In this document: piece by piece, positions 1 through 7,803 of the stretch | Position numbering within the stretch: position 1 is the first letter of the stretch | How the letters are laid out: each line of letters starts with the position of its first letter | NCBI GenBank assembly: GCA_017397725.1 | Contig: JAFQIA010000027.1 | Location: forward strand, 1-64,000 | DNA from: Clostridia bacterium | Lineage (GTDB): Bacteria; Bacillota; Clostridia; Monoglobales; Monoglobaceae | Length of the DNA: 64,000 nt | Direction of reading: 5' to 3' | Translations under genes and position numbers: made by a program | Notes under the pieces: model-generated | What the model was told of the DNA's origin: nothing | The model's input: the letters and a program-made list of their open reading frames with translations, nothing else | The model's database searches: none

Positions 1-1
1 T

Positions 2-151
2 GAATTTGAGGATTTGCAAAAGGTTGAAGACCGTTTAATAGACGGGCCTTATATTCATCATTTTGTTGAAATGGAAGGCGATTATAAGAAAGAAATCAAA
101 GAATTCTGTAAGTATTTCCAAAATCTTAACTATGATTCATCCTTAGAATAA
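2..151 (+). CDS. C-terminal end of a protein, possibly L-fucose/arabinose isomerase-like
   Basis: An open frame enters from the left edge and stops at TAA 149-151, giving the last 49 residues of a protein. The tail contains DGPYIHH followed by GDY and EFCKYF. This resembles, from memory, the C-terminal end of the L-fucose isomerase-like family, where a GPYIHH segment precedes a final helix. A sugar isomerase would suit the carbohydrate cluster that follows on the same strand. The fragment is too short to be sure, and the family call is tentative. Confidence 0.4.
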   Translation, partial: EFEDLQKVEDRLIDGPYIHHFVEMEGDYKKEIKEFCKYFQNLNYDSSLE

Positions 152-338
152 GCTATATGAAAAGGAAAATGATAATAAAATCAGGTGCAAAATAGGCGAA
201 AGTAAACAAAAAGTCATATCGAGATAAGAAATTGACCGTATACAATAACGAATTTAGTGTGGTACAATAAAGCATATAAATACAGTGGATTGTTCTATCC
301 ATTGCAAATATAAAATCTTTTTAAGAAAGGTGAGAGCG

Positions 339-3122
339 ATGAAAAAAAGAAGTTCAAAAATACTTGCATTGCTGTTATGCCTGTCGATGCTTCCTGTAGC
401 AGGAATTACTGTGAATGCAGCAGCTGGAACATCAGCAAACCTAGTAAAGATTGTTGAGTTTACAGGTCAGGAGGAGACAGCGACGGTTCCTGCTGTAACT
501 AATGCAACCGCAAAGGTGTCAGAAATAGTTCTTCCGGGAAGAACAGCTGACGACAAAGGAATCGAAATTGACATAACAGCAGGAAAAACAACTGCTTATG
601 CTGATTTGGATGTAACTGTTGAAGCGGAAAAGGGGGGTCCTCCTTCTTCTCGTACTGTTGTTTTTGATATTTATCCTAATGATACGATTACAAAATTGCA
701 GTTTAGAGGAAGAGCAAACTGTACTGTTAATAAAGAATTGAATATGTCAACTGAGATCCCTGTATCTGCTTTAAAGACCGGACAGTGGAACAAGGTTATG
801 TTTATCTATAATCCTGAGGGCTATCATTCCGTATATATCAATAATGCTCTATACGAAAATACAAAGTATGACACTCATTTTGGTACTATAGCTACAAACT
901 CTTGGCGTAAAGCCAATATCAGACTGTATGCATATACTGATGCAACAGAAGGAGCATATTTACTGCTTGATAATATCCAGACAGCTCAGGGTACAGCAGT
1001 TACTCCTGTTATCACAAGTTCAAAATACATAGTTGCAGACAAGATTTATGAGTACGGCACCGGTGAAACAGTTGCTGGGCTGCTTGAAAGTATTACATAC
1101 AACGGTACAGCAGTTGCAGTAAAGAATGCATCGGGAGAAGATATTACCGAGAATACTGAAGCAACAGTTGCAAGTGGCGATTCTGTATGGGTATATGACG
1201 GTGGCATTTGTACCGGAGTTTACTATCTTGACGCACATAAACCTCTTGTTTCAAACTTCAACTATGAATTTAGTGATAACGATATCGCAAACTTTGCTAA
1301 TAACAGTACAAATGCAACGCTTTCAGAAGAAAATGGTACAAATTACAAAAAGCATGCAGATAATAAGGTAATGAAGATTGCTGCAAGCGATACAGACGGA
1401 TATTATTCACAGCAGACAGTTGCTGCAGAAGATGTAAGCAAGATTTCTACATTATCTTTTGAAGTATATCCTGACGGAACATGGCAGCGTATATCCGTTG
1501 CTACAAGATATAGCACGGCGTTTGCGTCCATTCCTGCGTCAAAGCTTGTTCCGAACGAGTGGAACCGAATTACAGTTTATATAGGCGGAGATAAAACTGT
1601 AAGACCGAACACTGCTTATGTAAACGGAAAACAGCTTTCTCATGAAGGTACTACTGACGCTTCTCAGGTAAGAATCAATGGGACAGTGAATATTACCAAC
1701 AATCTTATAAGAATTGTGACAGATGGAACCATTTCTGAAAATTCATCTGTAGTAATTGACGATTACTATTATGCAGAAGGTATTGCAATTGTACCGTCTG
1801 TAACTTCACCAAAATATGAAATTGAAGAAGTTACTATCAATGAATTTAAAAATGATACTGTTGCTGATGTGAAAGCAAATATCACACATAACGGAAGCAG
1901 TATGAAAATTGTAAGTGCAAATGGCACAGATATAACAAACGATGATGCTGCAGTTATTGCAAGCGGTGACCATTTGTATATATATGATGGTGAATTTGTA
2001 ATAGCTCATTACAGATTTGATCAGGCGCATGTAGCACCTGTCATTATTAACAGCTATATTGATAGTTTTGATGGAATCACAGCGACAAACGGTTCTGTAG
2101 AAACAGAAAACGGCGCGGAAGGCAAAGCGCAGTCTGATGTTTCTTTGAAACTTACAGCCGATACATCAAAAGCAAATGCAACTACAAACGCCGGAACTGT
2201 TTATTTTGCAAGTGATGTGCTTGATTCTGTAAACAAGACAATTCCTGCAACTGCAGTATCATTTGAAGTTTATCCAAACGATACAATCACTGAAATCGTA
2301 GTGGCAGGAAGAGCAAGCTCACCGGGCTATGAGGTTAAATTGGGAGCAGTTCCTGCATCAGCACTTGTGGCTAATCAGTGGAACAGAATTGTATTTGTAT
2401 ATAACACAACAGGGGATAATGAGGTATATCTGAATGGTGAGTTATATTCAAGTGAAGACAGCGGTCACTTTTCTTCTACGGTAACTTCAGGCGTTTTCCG
2501 TATTAAAGCAAACTATACAAAGCAGGATGGGGTTACTCCTTATGTATATATAGATGAGATCCAAACTGCACACGTAACAGATGTAGATCCAAGAATACAG
2601 ACCGATGATTACGGTATTGACGGTAACTTAATCAGAGGATGTCTTGATACTGTATCAGATGTAAAGGCAAATATCGAAACATCATTCGGAACAAGTGTTA
2701 AGATTAAGACTCCTGCAGGTGTGGAATTAGCTGATGATGCAACAGTATCGGCAGGAGACGGTATCTACGTTTATGACGGTGCTATGATTCTTGGTCACTA
2801 TTATGCAGCGGCAGGAAAGCTGGTTGTAAATACGCCTGTGATAACACATACAGGAACTGACAAGGGTGATACTGTTGATGCAACGGTAACTTATTCAGAT
2901 ACTGCCGGTACACCGGATAGCTTCTATATATTTATTGCATCCTATGGTGACAATGGCAGCCTTATCGATGTGAGTGTAAAGTCGATAAAGACAAGCGGCA
3001 GTGATGGTGTTAAGACGGTATCGGCAGAGACGCTTACCCTTACAGAAACTGCGAAAGAAATCAAGGTAATGGTTATGGACACGGAGGACATTGCTCCGCT
3101 TTGTGATTATGGTTACGTTTGA
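339..3122 (+). CDS. exported modular surface protein with LamG-like modules and three tandem repeats; ends at an in-frame TGA
   Basis: A 927-residue product if started at ATG 339, which follows a GGTGAG ribosome site; an upstream start at 285 would put 18 residues before the signal peptide. Residues 1-28 form a signal peptide (basic KKR, hydrophobic core, VNAAAG). Three LamG/concanavalin-like beta modules, each with an F(D/E)(I/V)YP core, alternate with three copies of an about 75-residue unit at roughly 220-297, 483-560 and 747-815. Each unit ends in (V/I)(A/S)(S/A)GD-x4-YDG. A C-terminal module (about 829-927) recurs at the ends of the products of 18278-20617 and 26121-28022. The frame stops at TGA 3120-3122, but the next codon continues in the same frame into an SGNH hydrolase domain, so the intended product may be about 1221 residues. 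The likely role is binding polysaccharide at the cell surface and presenting the esterase. Confidence 0.75.
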   Translation: MKKRSSKILALLLCLSMLPVAGITVNAAAGTSANLVKIVEFTGQEETATVPAVTNATAKVSEIVLPGRTADDKGIEIDITAGKTTAYADLDVTVEAEKGGPPSSRTVVFDIYPNDTITKLQFRGRANCTVNKELNMSTEIPVSALKTGQWNKVMFIYNPEGYHSVYINNALYENTKYDTHFGTIATNSWRKANIRLYAYTDATEGAYLLLDNIQTAQGTAVTPVITSSKYIVADKIYEYGTGETVAGLLESITYNGTAVAVKNASGEDITENTEATVASGDSVWVYDGGICTGVYYLDAHKPLVSNFNYEFSDNDIANFANNSTNATLSEENGTNYKKHADNKVMKIAASDTDGYYSQQTVAAEDVSKISTLSFEVYPDGTWQRISVATRYSTAFASIPASKLVPNEWNRITVYIGGDKTVRPNTAYVNGKQLSHEGTTDASQVRINGTVNITNNLIRIVTDGTISENSSVVIDDYYYAEGIAIVPSVTSPKYEIEEVTINEFKNDTVADVKANITHNGSSMKIVSANGTDITNDDAAVIASGDHLYIYDGEFVIAHYRFDQAHVAPVIINSYIDSFDGITATNGSVETENGAEGKAQSDVSLKLTADTSKANATTNAGTVYFASDVLDSVNKTIPATAVSFEVYPNDTITEIVVAGRASSPGYEVKLGAVPASALVANQWNRIVFVYNTTGDNEVYLNGELYSSEDSGHFSSTVTSGVFRIKANYTKQDGVTPYVYIDEIQTAHVTDVDPRIQTDDYGIDGNLIRGCLDTVSDVKANIETSFGTSVKIKTPAGVELADDATVSAGDGIYVYDGAMILGHYYAAAGKLVVNTPVITHTGTDKGDTVDATVTYSDTAGTPDSFYIFIASYGDNGSLIDVSVKSIKTSGSDGVKTVSAETLTLTETAKEIKVMVMDTEDIAPLCDYGYV

Positions 3123-4004
3123 AGGGCAGATATCGCCTGCTGGGGCGATAGTCTGACTTATGGACAGGGTGCAACAAATCCGGCAACGGGGTCGTACCCT
3201 GCGCTGCTTGCAGAGCTGACAGGAAAAGACGTTCAGAACATGGGCGTTGCAGGCGAATCAGCCATGAGTATTGCTGCAAGAATGGGCGCGTATGATATTA
3301 TCACTACAGAGGATGTGTATATCCCTGAAAACGAGCCCGTAGCATTTGGAGTGACCTCCACAGGCGGAGATATTGCTCCTTGCAGTATTATATACGGTGG
3401 TTGGAATCCATGTACCATCGGTGGTATACACGGAACAATCAAATTGGATGTAGAATGGTATGCAACACCAAGAAAGCTTAATGCAGTGATATTCTCACGT
3501 GATGAATATGGCGAGCGTGCATTCATTTCAAAAGGAACAAGGTTTATTCCTTCTGCACAGACGACGTCGGCTGACTGGAATGTAATTTTTGTAGGCACCA
3601 ACGGAGGCTGGTCAGAGGATAATCTTACAGGTGTAGAGCATGTTGCTAACGGCGATGAGGCGAAGCTGGTTACCCTTGTGGAGAATATGGTAAACAATAC
3701 ACCGGATACGGAAAAATGTATTATCATCGGAATTACTGCAAGTGACGATAAATTTGTAAAAGTTAACAATATGCTTGCTGAAAAGTTTGGCAATAGATTC
3801 ATTGACGCAAAGACATATTTTTGTTCGGAACAGGCATTTACTGATGCAGGAATCGAACAGACAGCAGAAGATACCACGGCCATGGAACAAATGAAGGTTC
3901 CGCCATCATTTTTGGTTGATGGCTTGCATTTTAATGATGCGGGATATGCACTTATTGCTGATCTTGTATATGATAAGCTTATTGAATTAGGATTCAGAAA
4001 ATAA
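3123..4004 (+). CDS. SGNH/GDSL hydrolase (esterase) domain, 3' part of a TGA-interrupted gene
   Basis: In the same frame as the gene before it, directly after TGA 3120-3122, the sequence reads into a complete SGNH esterase domain. Block I is CWGDSLTYGQGA with the nucleophile Ser, a GTNGGW segment is the Asn block, and DGLHFND holds the catalytic Asp and His. No ATG, GTG or TTG lies in frame between the stop and ATG 3240, and 3240 is already past the catalytic Ser, so an independent start would give a dead enzyme. The domain is therefore made only as a fusion, by readthrough, by a strain in which the codon is sense, or not at all. Family members deacylate carbohydrates, which fits the cluster. 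The solute-binding gene starts 18 bases downstream, so this stretch is probably still transcribed. Confidence 0.75.
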   Translation, partial: RADIACWGDSLTYGQGATNPATGSYPALLAELTGKDVQNMGVAGESAMSIAARMGAYDIITTEDVYIPENEPVAFGVTSTGGDIAPCSIIYGGWNPCTIGGIHGTIKLDVEWYATPRKLNAVIFSRDEYGERAFISKGTRFIPSAQTTSADWNVIFVGTNGGWSEDNLTGVEHVANGDEAKLVTLVENMVNNTPDTEKCIIIGITASDDKFVKVNNMLAEKFGNRFIDAKTYFCSEQAFTDAGIEQTAEDTTAMEQMKVPPSFLVDGLHFNDAGYALIADLVYDKLIELGFRK

Positions 4005-4022
4005 AAAAGGAGATTGATAACT

Positions 4023-5564
4023 ATGAAGCATAAAAAGAAAATTGCAGTAATACTTGCATGTATTCTTTCTGTATCAGTTCTTGCAAGTTGCGGAAACAAA
4101 GCGGAACAGACAGCATCTGAAAAATCACAGCTTGAATGGTGGATGCCATTGGATACTACTGCCGCTACAGTTGTAAAGAGCTTTGAACAAACCAATCTGG
4201 CACAGCAACTAATGAAGGTTACTGATACTGATATTAAATTCGTTCATCCTCCTCAGGGGCAGGAAAGCGAAAAGTTTAATCTGCTGACTGCATCAGATGC
4301 GCTTCCTGATATCATTACATATAATTGGGAAAAATATCCCGGTGGTCCACAACAAGCGATTAAGGAAAAAGTTATTATTGACTTGAATCAGTATAAGGAT
4401 AAGCTTCCAAACCTGATGAAGTATTTGGACGAGAATCCTGAAATTAAGAGAATGGCTTCAACAGATGACGGACAGTTGTATTCCTTCCCGTTTATAAGAG
4501 GCAATGATACATTGTGCGTGTCAAGCGGATTGATTGTAAGAAATGACTGGTTAAAAGAACTTAATATCGAAGTCCCTGAAACAATGGATGATTGGGAAAC
4601 GATGCTGACAGCATTCAAGGAAAAGAAAGGTGCAACAGCACCATACTGCTCTACAAACATATATCTTTTCGCAGGTGCATTTAACACATCTTCAGGATAT
4701 TATCTTGATGATGGAAAGGTAAAATACGGACCTTTTGATCCTTCCTATAAGGATTACATCGTAACTATGAACAGATGGTATAAAAACGGACTTATTGATG
4801 CTGACTTTGCTACCCGAAATCGTCAGGCTACACAGTCAAACATATTGAACGGTGTAAGCGGTGCTACAAACGGTTCCATCGGTTCAGGTATCGGTGCGAT
4901 GATGACTGCAGGTGCAGATATTGAAGGCTTTGACCTTGTTGGGGTTCCCTTCCCGACACTTACAGGCGGAAAACCTGAATTTGGCTTATATCAATCTCCG
5001 GTTACTCCTACAAACCTGTCATTCTCAGCTATTTCAACAACTTGTGAAAATATAGACGCAGCACTTAAGCTTCTTGACTATGGTTATTCAGAAGAAGGTC
5101 ATATGCTTTACAACTTCGGTGTTGAAGGCGAAAGCTATGAAATGAAAGATGGTTATCCTACATACACAGAAAAGATTACCAACAACCCTGAAGGTCTTTC
5201 AATGAATGCAGCGATGTCTACATATATGCTTTCATATTCATCAGGTCCTTTTGTTCAGGATGTTCGTTATATGGAGCAGTATGCACAGCTTCCGCAGCAG
5301 AGAGAAGCTTGGGAAACATGGTCAAATTCAAATGCAAAGGAACATCTTATCCCCAATCTTTATATGAAGGAAGAAGAGCTGTCCAGATATGCAGAGCTTA
5401 AAAATTCAGTAGACACAAGAGCAAATGAAATCACCCTTAAGTTAATTATAGGTACAGAGCCTATGGAAAACTACGATAAGCTTATTGAAGAGCTTAGAAC
5501 AAGGGGCGCAGACGAAGTTGTTGCAATGCAACAAGCTGCTTACGACAGATTCTTGTTAAGATAA
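4023..5564 (+). CDS. ABC transporter extracellular solute-binding lipoprotein (LplA/YtcQ type)
   Basis: A 513-residue lipoprotein. The signal peptide ends in a lipobox, VLASC, with the lipidated Cys at residue 23. ATG 4023 is preferred over TTG 4014 because AAGGAG sits 10 bases upstream of it. After the anchor the protein has the two-lobe pattern of large oligosaccharide-binding proteins of the CUT1 type, including ITYNWEKYPGG near residue 100 and a LVGVPFPTLTGG segment near 305. Two permease genes follow, so the three form an importer of the LplABC/YtcQP class known to take up uronic-acid or mannuronate-type oligosaccharides. No ATPase gene lies here; such systems normally share a general MsmX-type ATPase encoded elsewhere. 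Hairpins after the stop may keep this subunit more abundant than the permeases. Confidence 0.9.
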   Translation: MKHKKKIAVILACILSVSVLASCGNKAEQTASEKSQLEWWMPLDTTAATVVKSFEQTNLAQQLMKVTDTDIKFVHPPQGQESEKFNLLTASDALPDIITYNWEKYPGGPQQAIKEKVIIDLNQYKDKLPNLMKYLDENPEIKRMASTDDGQLYSFPFIRGNDTLCVSSGLIVRNDWLKELNIEVPETMDDWETMLTAFKEKKGATAPYCSTNIYLFAGAFNTSSGYYLDDGKVKYGPFDPSYKDYIVTMNRWYKNGLIDADFATRNRQATQSNILNGVSGATNGSIGSGIGAMMTAGADIEGFDLVGVPFPTLTGGKPEFGLYQSPVTPTNLSFSAISTTCENIDAALKLLDYGYSEEGHMLYNFGVEGESYEMKDGYPTYTEKITNNPEGLSMNAAMSTYMLSYSSGPFVQDVRYMEQYAQLPQQREAWETWSNSNAKEHLIPNLYMKEEELSRYAELKNSVDTRANEITLKLIIGTEPMENYDKLIEELRTRGADEVVAMQQAAYDRFLLR

Positions 5565-5570
5565 GTAAAA

Positions 5571-5614
5571 TTAAATTCCGGTGTCCGATGAAACATCGGA
5601 TGCCGGAATTTTAA
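5571..5614 (+). terminator. stem-loop after the solute-binding gene, without a clear U-run
   Basis: Two 17-base arms (5573-5589 and 5595-5611) pair with two G-U wobbles around the loop GAAAC, and outer A/T bases extend the stem with one bulge. The sequence that follows is TAATTGTA rather than a long T run, so this looks like a partial terminator or mRNA-stabilising hairpin that lowers permease expression relative to the binding protein. Confidence 0.6.
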
Positions 5615-5670
5615 TTGTATGAGAAAACCACCGGCACGGCCGATAGTTATGATTTTGACAAGGCATGACG

Positions 5671-5724
5671 GTATGTAATCTGATTAGCTTAAACTCCTAG
5701 TTTTAAGCTAATCAGATTACATAC
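5671..5724. repeat. perfect 23-bp inverted repeat with 8-base loop
   Basis: Arms 5671-5693 and 5702-5724 are exact reverse complements, separated by CTCCTAGT. It lies between the solute-binding gene and the first permease gene, 60 bases after another hairpin. No T run follows, so it is not a standard terminator. It could be an mRNA processing or stability element, a regulator site, or a small mobile palindrome. Confidence 0.85.
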
Positions 5725-5778
5725 AATTTCAGTATTATAATATGCACTTTGTATGTGGAAAGGAATGGATATATATTT

Positions 5779-6696
5779 ATGAAGAACACATTTTTTAGCG
5801 GATGGAAAAAAGAATTAACACAAAATGGTGCGTTGTACATAATGATGATTCCTGTAGTAGCATTTTTTATAATTTTTTGTTACAAGCCTATGTATGGTGC
5901 ATTGATTGCATTTAAGGATTACTCACCCAGGTTGGGAATATTGGAAAGTCCTTGGGTTGGCTTTGAGCATTTTCAATCATTCTTTTCATCGCCTGACTTT
6001 GGGAGAACGTTAAAAAATACTCTTACAATCAGCTTGACATCACTGATTTTCAGCTTCCCTGCGCCAATTTTATTTGCGTTACTGCTAAATGAAATAAAAG
6101 ACGGACTTTTTAAGAAGACGGTGCAGACGGTTTCCTATATGCCTCATTTTATTTCTACGGTGGTTATCTGCGGAATGATTAAATCCTTTGTAGGCAGTGA
6201 GGGAATTATAGGTTCTTTGGTAAATAGCATTACAGGAAATACAGGCAGCTTGCTTATGCAGCCGGATAAATTTGTACCCATATATATTATATCGGGTATA
6301 TGGCAAGGTATGGGCTGGAGTGCGATTGTTTATCTTGCTGCACTCAGTGGCGTTGACCCGCAGCTTTATGAGGCGGCAGACATTGATGGTGCAGGTAAAT
6401 TTTTGAAGATATTTAAAATTACACTTCCTTCTATTATGCCTACGATCATTACGATGCTGATTTTACAAGTTGGTCGTATCATGAGTCTGGGTTATGAAAA
6501 GGTAATACTTTTATATAATCCGCTTATATACGAAACAAGTGATATTATTTCTTCATATACATACCGTATGGCTTTTGAAACACGAAATTGGGGATACAGC
6601 ACAGCCGTGGGCTTGTTTAATTCCGTTGTTAATCTTATATTGCTTATTATTTCAAATAAAATGAGTAAGAAGTTTACAAATTCGGGATTGTGGTAA
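5779..6696 (+). CDS. ABC transporter permease (LplB/YteP type)
   Basis: A 305-residue inner subunit of the sugar importer. ATG 5779 gives the usual N-terminus (KNTFFSGWKKELTQNG) for this family, although the GGAAAGG site is about 14 bases upstream; TTG 5749 is possible. About six membrane segments are visible, beginning with MMIPVVAFFIIFCY. The EAA motif that contacts the ATPase is YEAADIDGAGKFLKIFKITLP around residues 195-215. It pairs with the second permease directly downstream and with the lipoprotein upstream. The order lipoprotein-LplB-LplC is the standard arrangement of CUT1 oligosaccharide importers in Firmicutes. Confidence 0.93.
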   Translation: MKNTFFSGWKKELTQNGALYIMMIPVVAFFIIFCYKPMYGALIAFKDYSPRLGILESPWVGFEHFQSFFSSPDFGRTLKNTLTISLTSLIFSFPAPILFALLLNEIKDGLFKKTVQTVSYMPHFISTVVICGMIKSFVGSEGIIGSLVNSITGNTGSLLMQPDKFVPIYIISGIWQGMGWSAIVYLAALSGVDPQLYEAADIDGAGKFLKIFKITLPSIMPTIITMLILQVGRIMSLGYEKVILLYNPLIYETSDIISSYTYRMAFETRNWGYSTAVGLFNSVVNLILLIISNKMSKKFTNSGLW

Positions 6697-6774
6697 TTGT
6701 TGGTGCGTACAGCCTGTTCGGTTCTTCACGGATTAGAACTTGCAAGTTTTCCGGATTTGATGGGAGGTTTTATT

Positions 6775-7680
6775 TTGAAAGTCAACTTAATAAAAAGAAA
6801 TGGAAATAAAATAAAAAAAAGCAGAGGCGCGGCAATATTTGACGCTGTGAATATTCTTTTAATGATCGCTATATCCATGTGTATGCTATATCCTATTCTT
6901 TATGTGGTTTTTGCATCGTTCAGCGATCCGACTGAGTTTACAAAACATAGCGGATTGCTTATGAAGCCTGCAGGGTTTTCTCTTGAGTCATACAAGCTGG
7001 CATTTGAAAATCCCATGCTTTTCAGGGGGTACCTTAACACTATAATCATTATTCTTGCAAGTGTAACATTGAGCATGATCCTTACATCCCTTTGTGCTTA
7101 TGTCATTTCGAGAAAAGATTTTAAGTTAAAAAAATTCTGTACGATTGCGATCGTTGTAACAATGTTCTTTAACGGCGGAATGATTCCATTCTACTTTACC
7201 GTTAGAGACCTTGGACTTGAAAACAGCATGTGGGCACTTATTTTACCCACTGCAATTAACACCTTTAATATGATTATATTGAGAACAAGCTTTGAATCTG
7301 TTCCGGATGCATTGATTGAAGCAGCACGGATTGATGGAGCGGGGCACTGGACGGTTCTGTTTAGAGTTATTCTTCCGCTTTCAAAGGCAACGCTTGCCGT
7401 GCTGGTTCTTTATTATGCTGTTGCAAACTGGAACTCATGGTTCAACGCGATGTTGTTCATCAATGACCGAGAAAAGTACCCGTTGCAGTTGGTATTAAGA
7501 GAAATTCTTATTACATCTGATACTTCTTCCATGACTGCAGGAGAATCTGATCAGGAGTTTATCGGCGAAACAATTAAGCATGCTATCATTGTTATATCGA
7601 CGGTTCCTATTTTATGCATATATCCGTTTTTGCAAAAGTACTTCGCAAAGGGTGCAATGGTTGGTTCTGTAAAGGGTTAA
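6775..7680 (+). CDS. ABC transporter permease (LplC/YtcP type)
   Basis: A 301-residue second membrane subunit. TTG 6775 is chosen because GGGAGG lies seven bases before it; ATG 6760 would overlap the ribosome site. The N-terminus is basic, followed by a membrane segment near IFDAVNILLMIAISMCMLYPI. The motif after it, FASFSDP, and the EAA loop EAARIDGAGHWTVLFRVILP are typical of LplC/YtcP proteins. The C-terminus KGAMVGSVKG is a hallmark of this subunit. It completes the importer started at 4023. The N-terminal sequence extended upstream of 6775 has no family character, supporting the shorter start. Confidence 0.93.
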   Translation: MKVNLIKRNGNKIKKSRGAAIFDAVNILLMIAISMCMLYPILYVVFASFSDPTEFTKHSGLLMKPAGFSLESYKLAFENPMLFRGYLNTIIIILASVTLSMILTSLCAYVISRKDFKLKKFCTIAIVVTMFFNGGMIPFYFTVRDLGLENSMWALILPTAINTFNMIILRTSFESVPDALIEAARIDGAGHWTVLFRVILPLSKATLAVLVLYYAVANWNSWFNAMLFINDREKYPLQLVLREILITSDTSSMTAGESDQEFIGETIKHAIIVISTVPILCIYPFLQKYFAKGAMVGSVKG

Positions 7681-7726
7681 TCGGGTGCGTTGAGCATAAG
7701 AGAATGATTGTGTGTAATGGTTGAAC

Positions 7727-7750
7727 GGTTTTGAAAATCAAAAACCTTTT
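7727..7750 (+). terminator. weak possible terminator after the importer genes
   Basis: The arms GGTTTTGA and TCAAAAACC flank AAA with one bulged base, and TTTT follows. The stem is low in G+C. It could end the importer transcript before the regulator gene, but readthrough is likely. Confidence 0.3.
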
Positions 7751-7803
7751 CTGGTAAGTTTTATTGTATCTATATACGATTTGTGAGAGGAATTGGGGAT
7801 TTC

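Noticed and set aside
3120-3122. TGA read as selenocysteine
   Set aside because: No SECIS-like hairpin is evident directly after the TGA, and the position is a domain boundary with no catalytic role for Sec.
3120-3122. Genetic code with TGA as tryptophan
   Set aside because: Many other genes here end properly at TGA (for example trxA, the stk/prkC-type kinase and rsmB), so TGA is a stop in this genome.
3240-4004. Independent SGNH gene starting at ATG 3240
   Set aside because: This start lies after the catalytic Ser block and has no ribosome site, so it would not make an active enzyme.
3233-4195. A 320-codon open frame on the - strand opposite the SGNH domain
   Set aside because: The + strand frame carries the GDSL, Asn and DxxH blocks; the antisense product is low-complexity Ser/Pro-rich.
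5655-5682. Promoter with TTGACA at 5655 for the permease genes
   Set aside because: The only -10-like hexamers lie 13-15 bp downstream, too close, and inside the inverted repeat.
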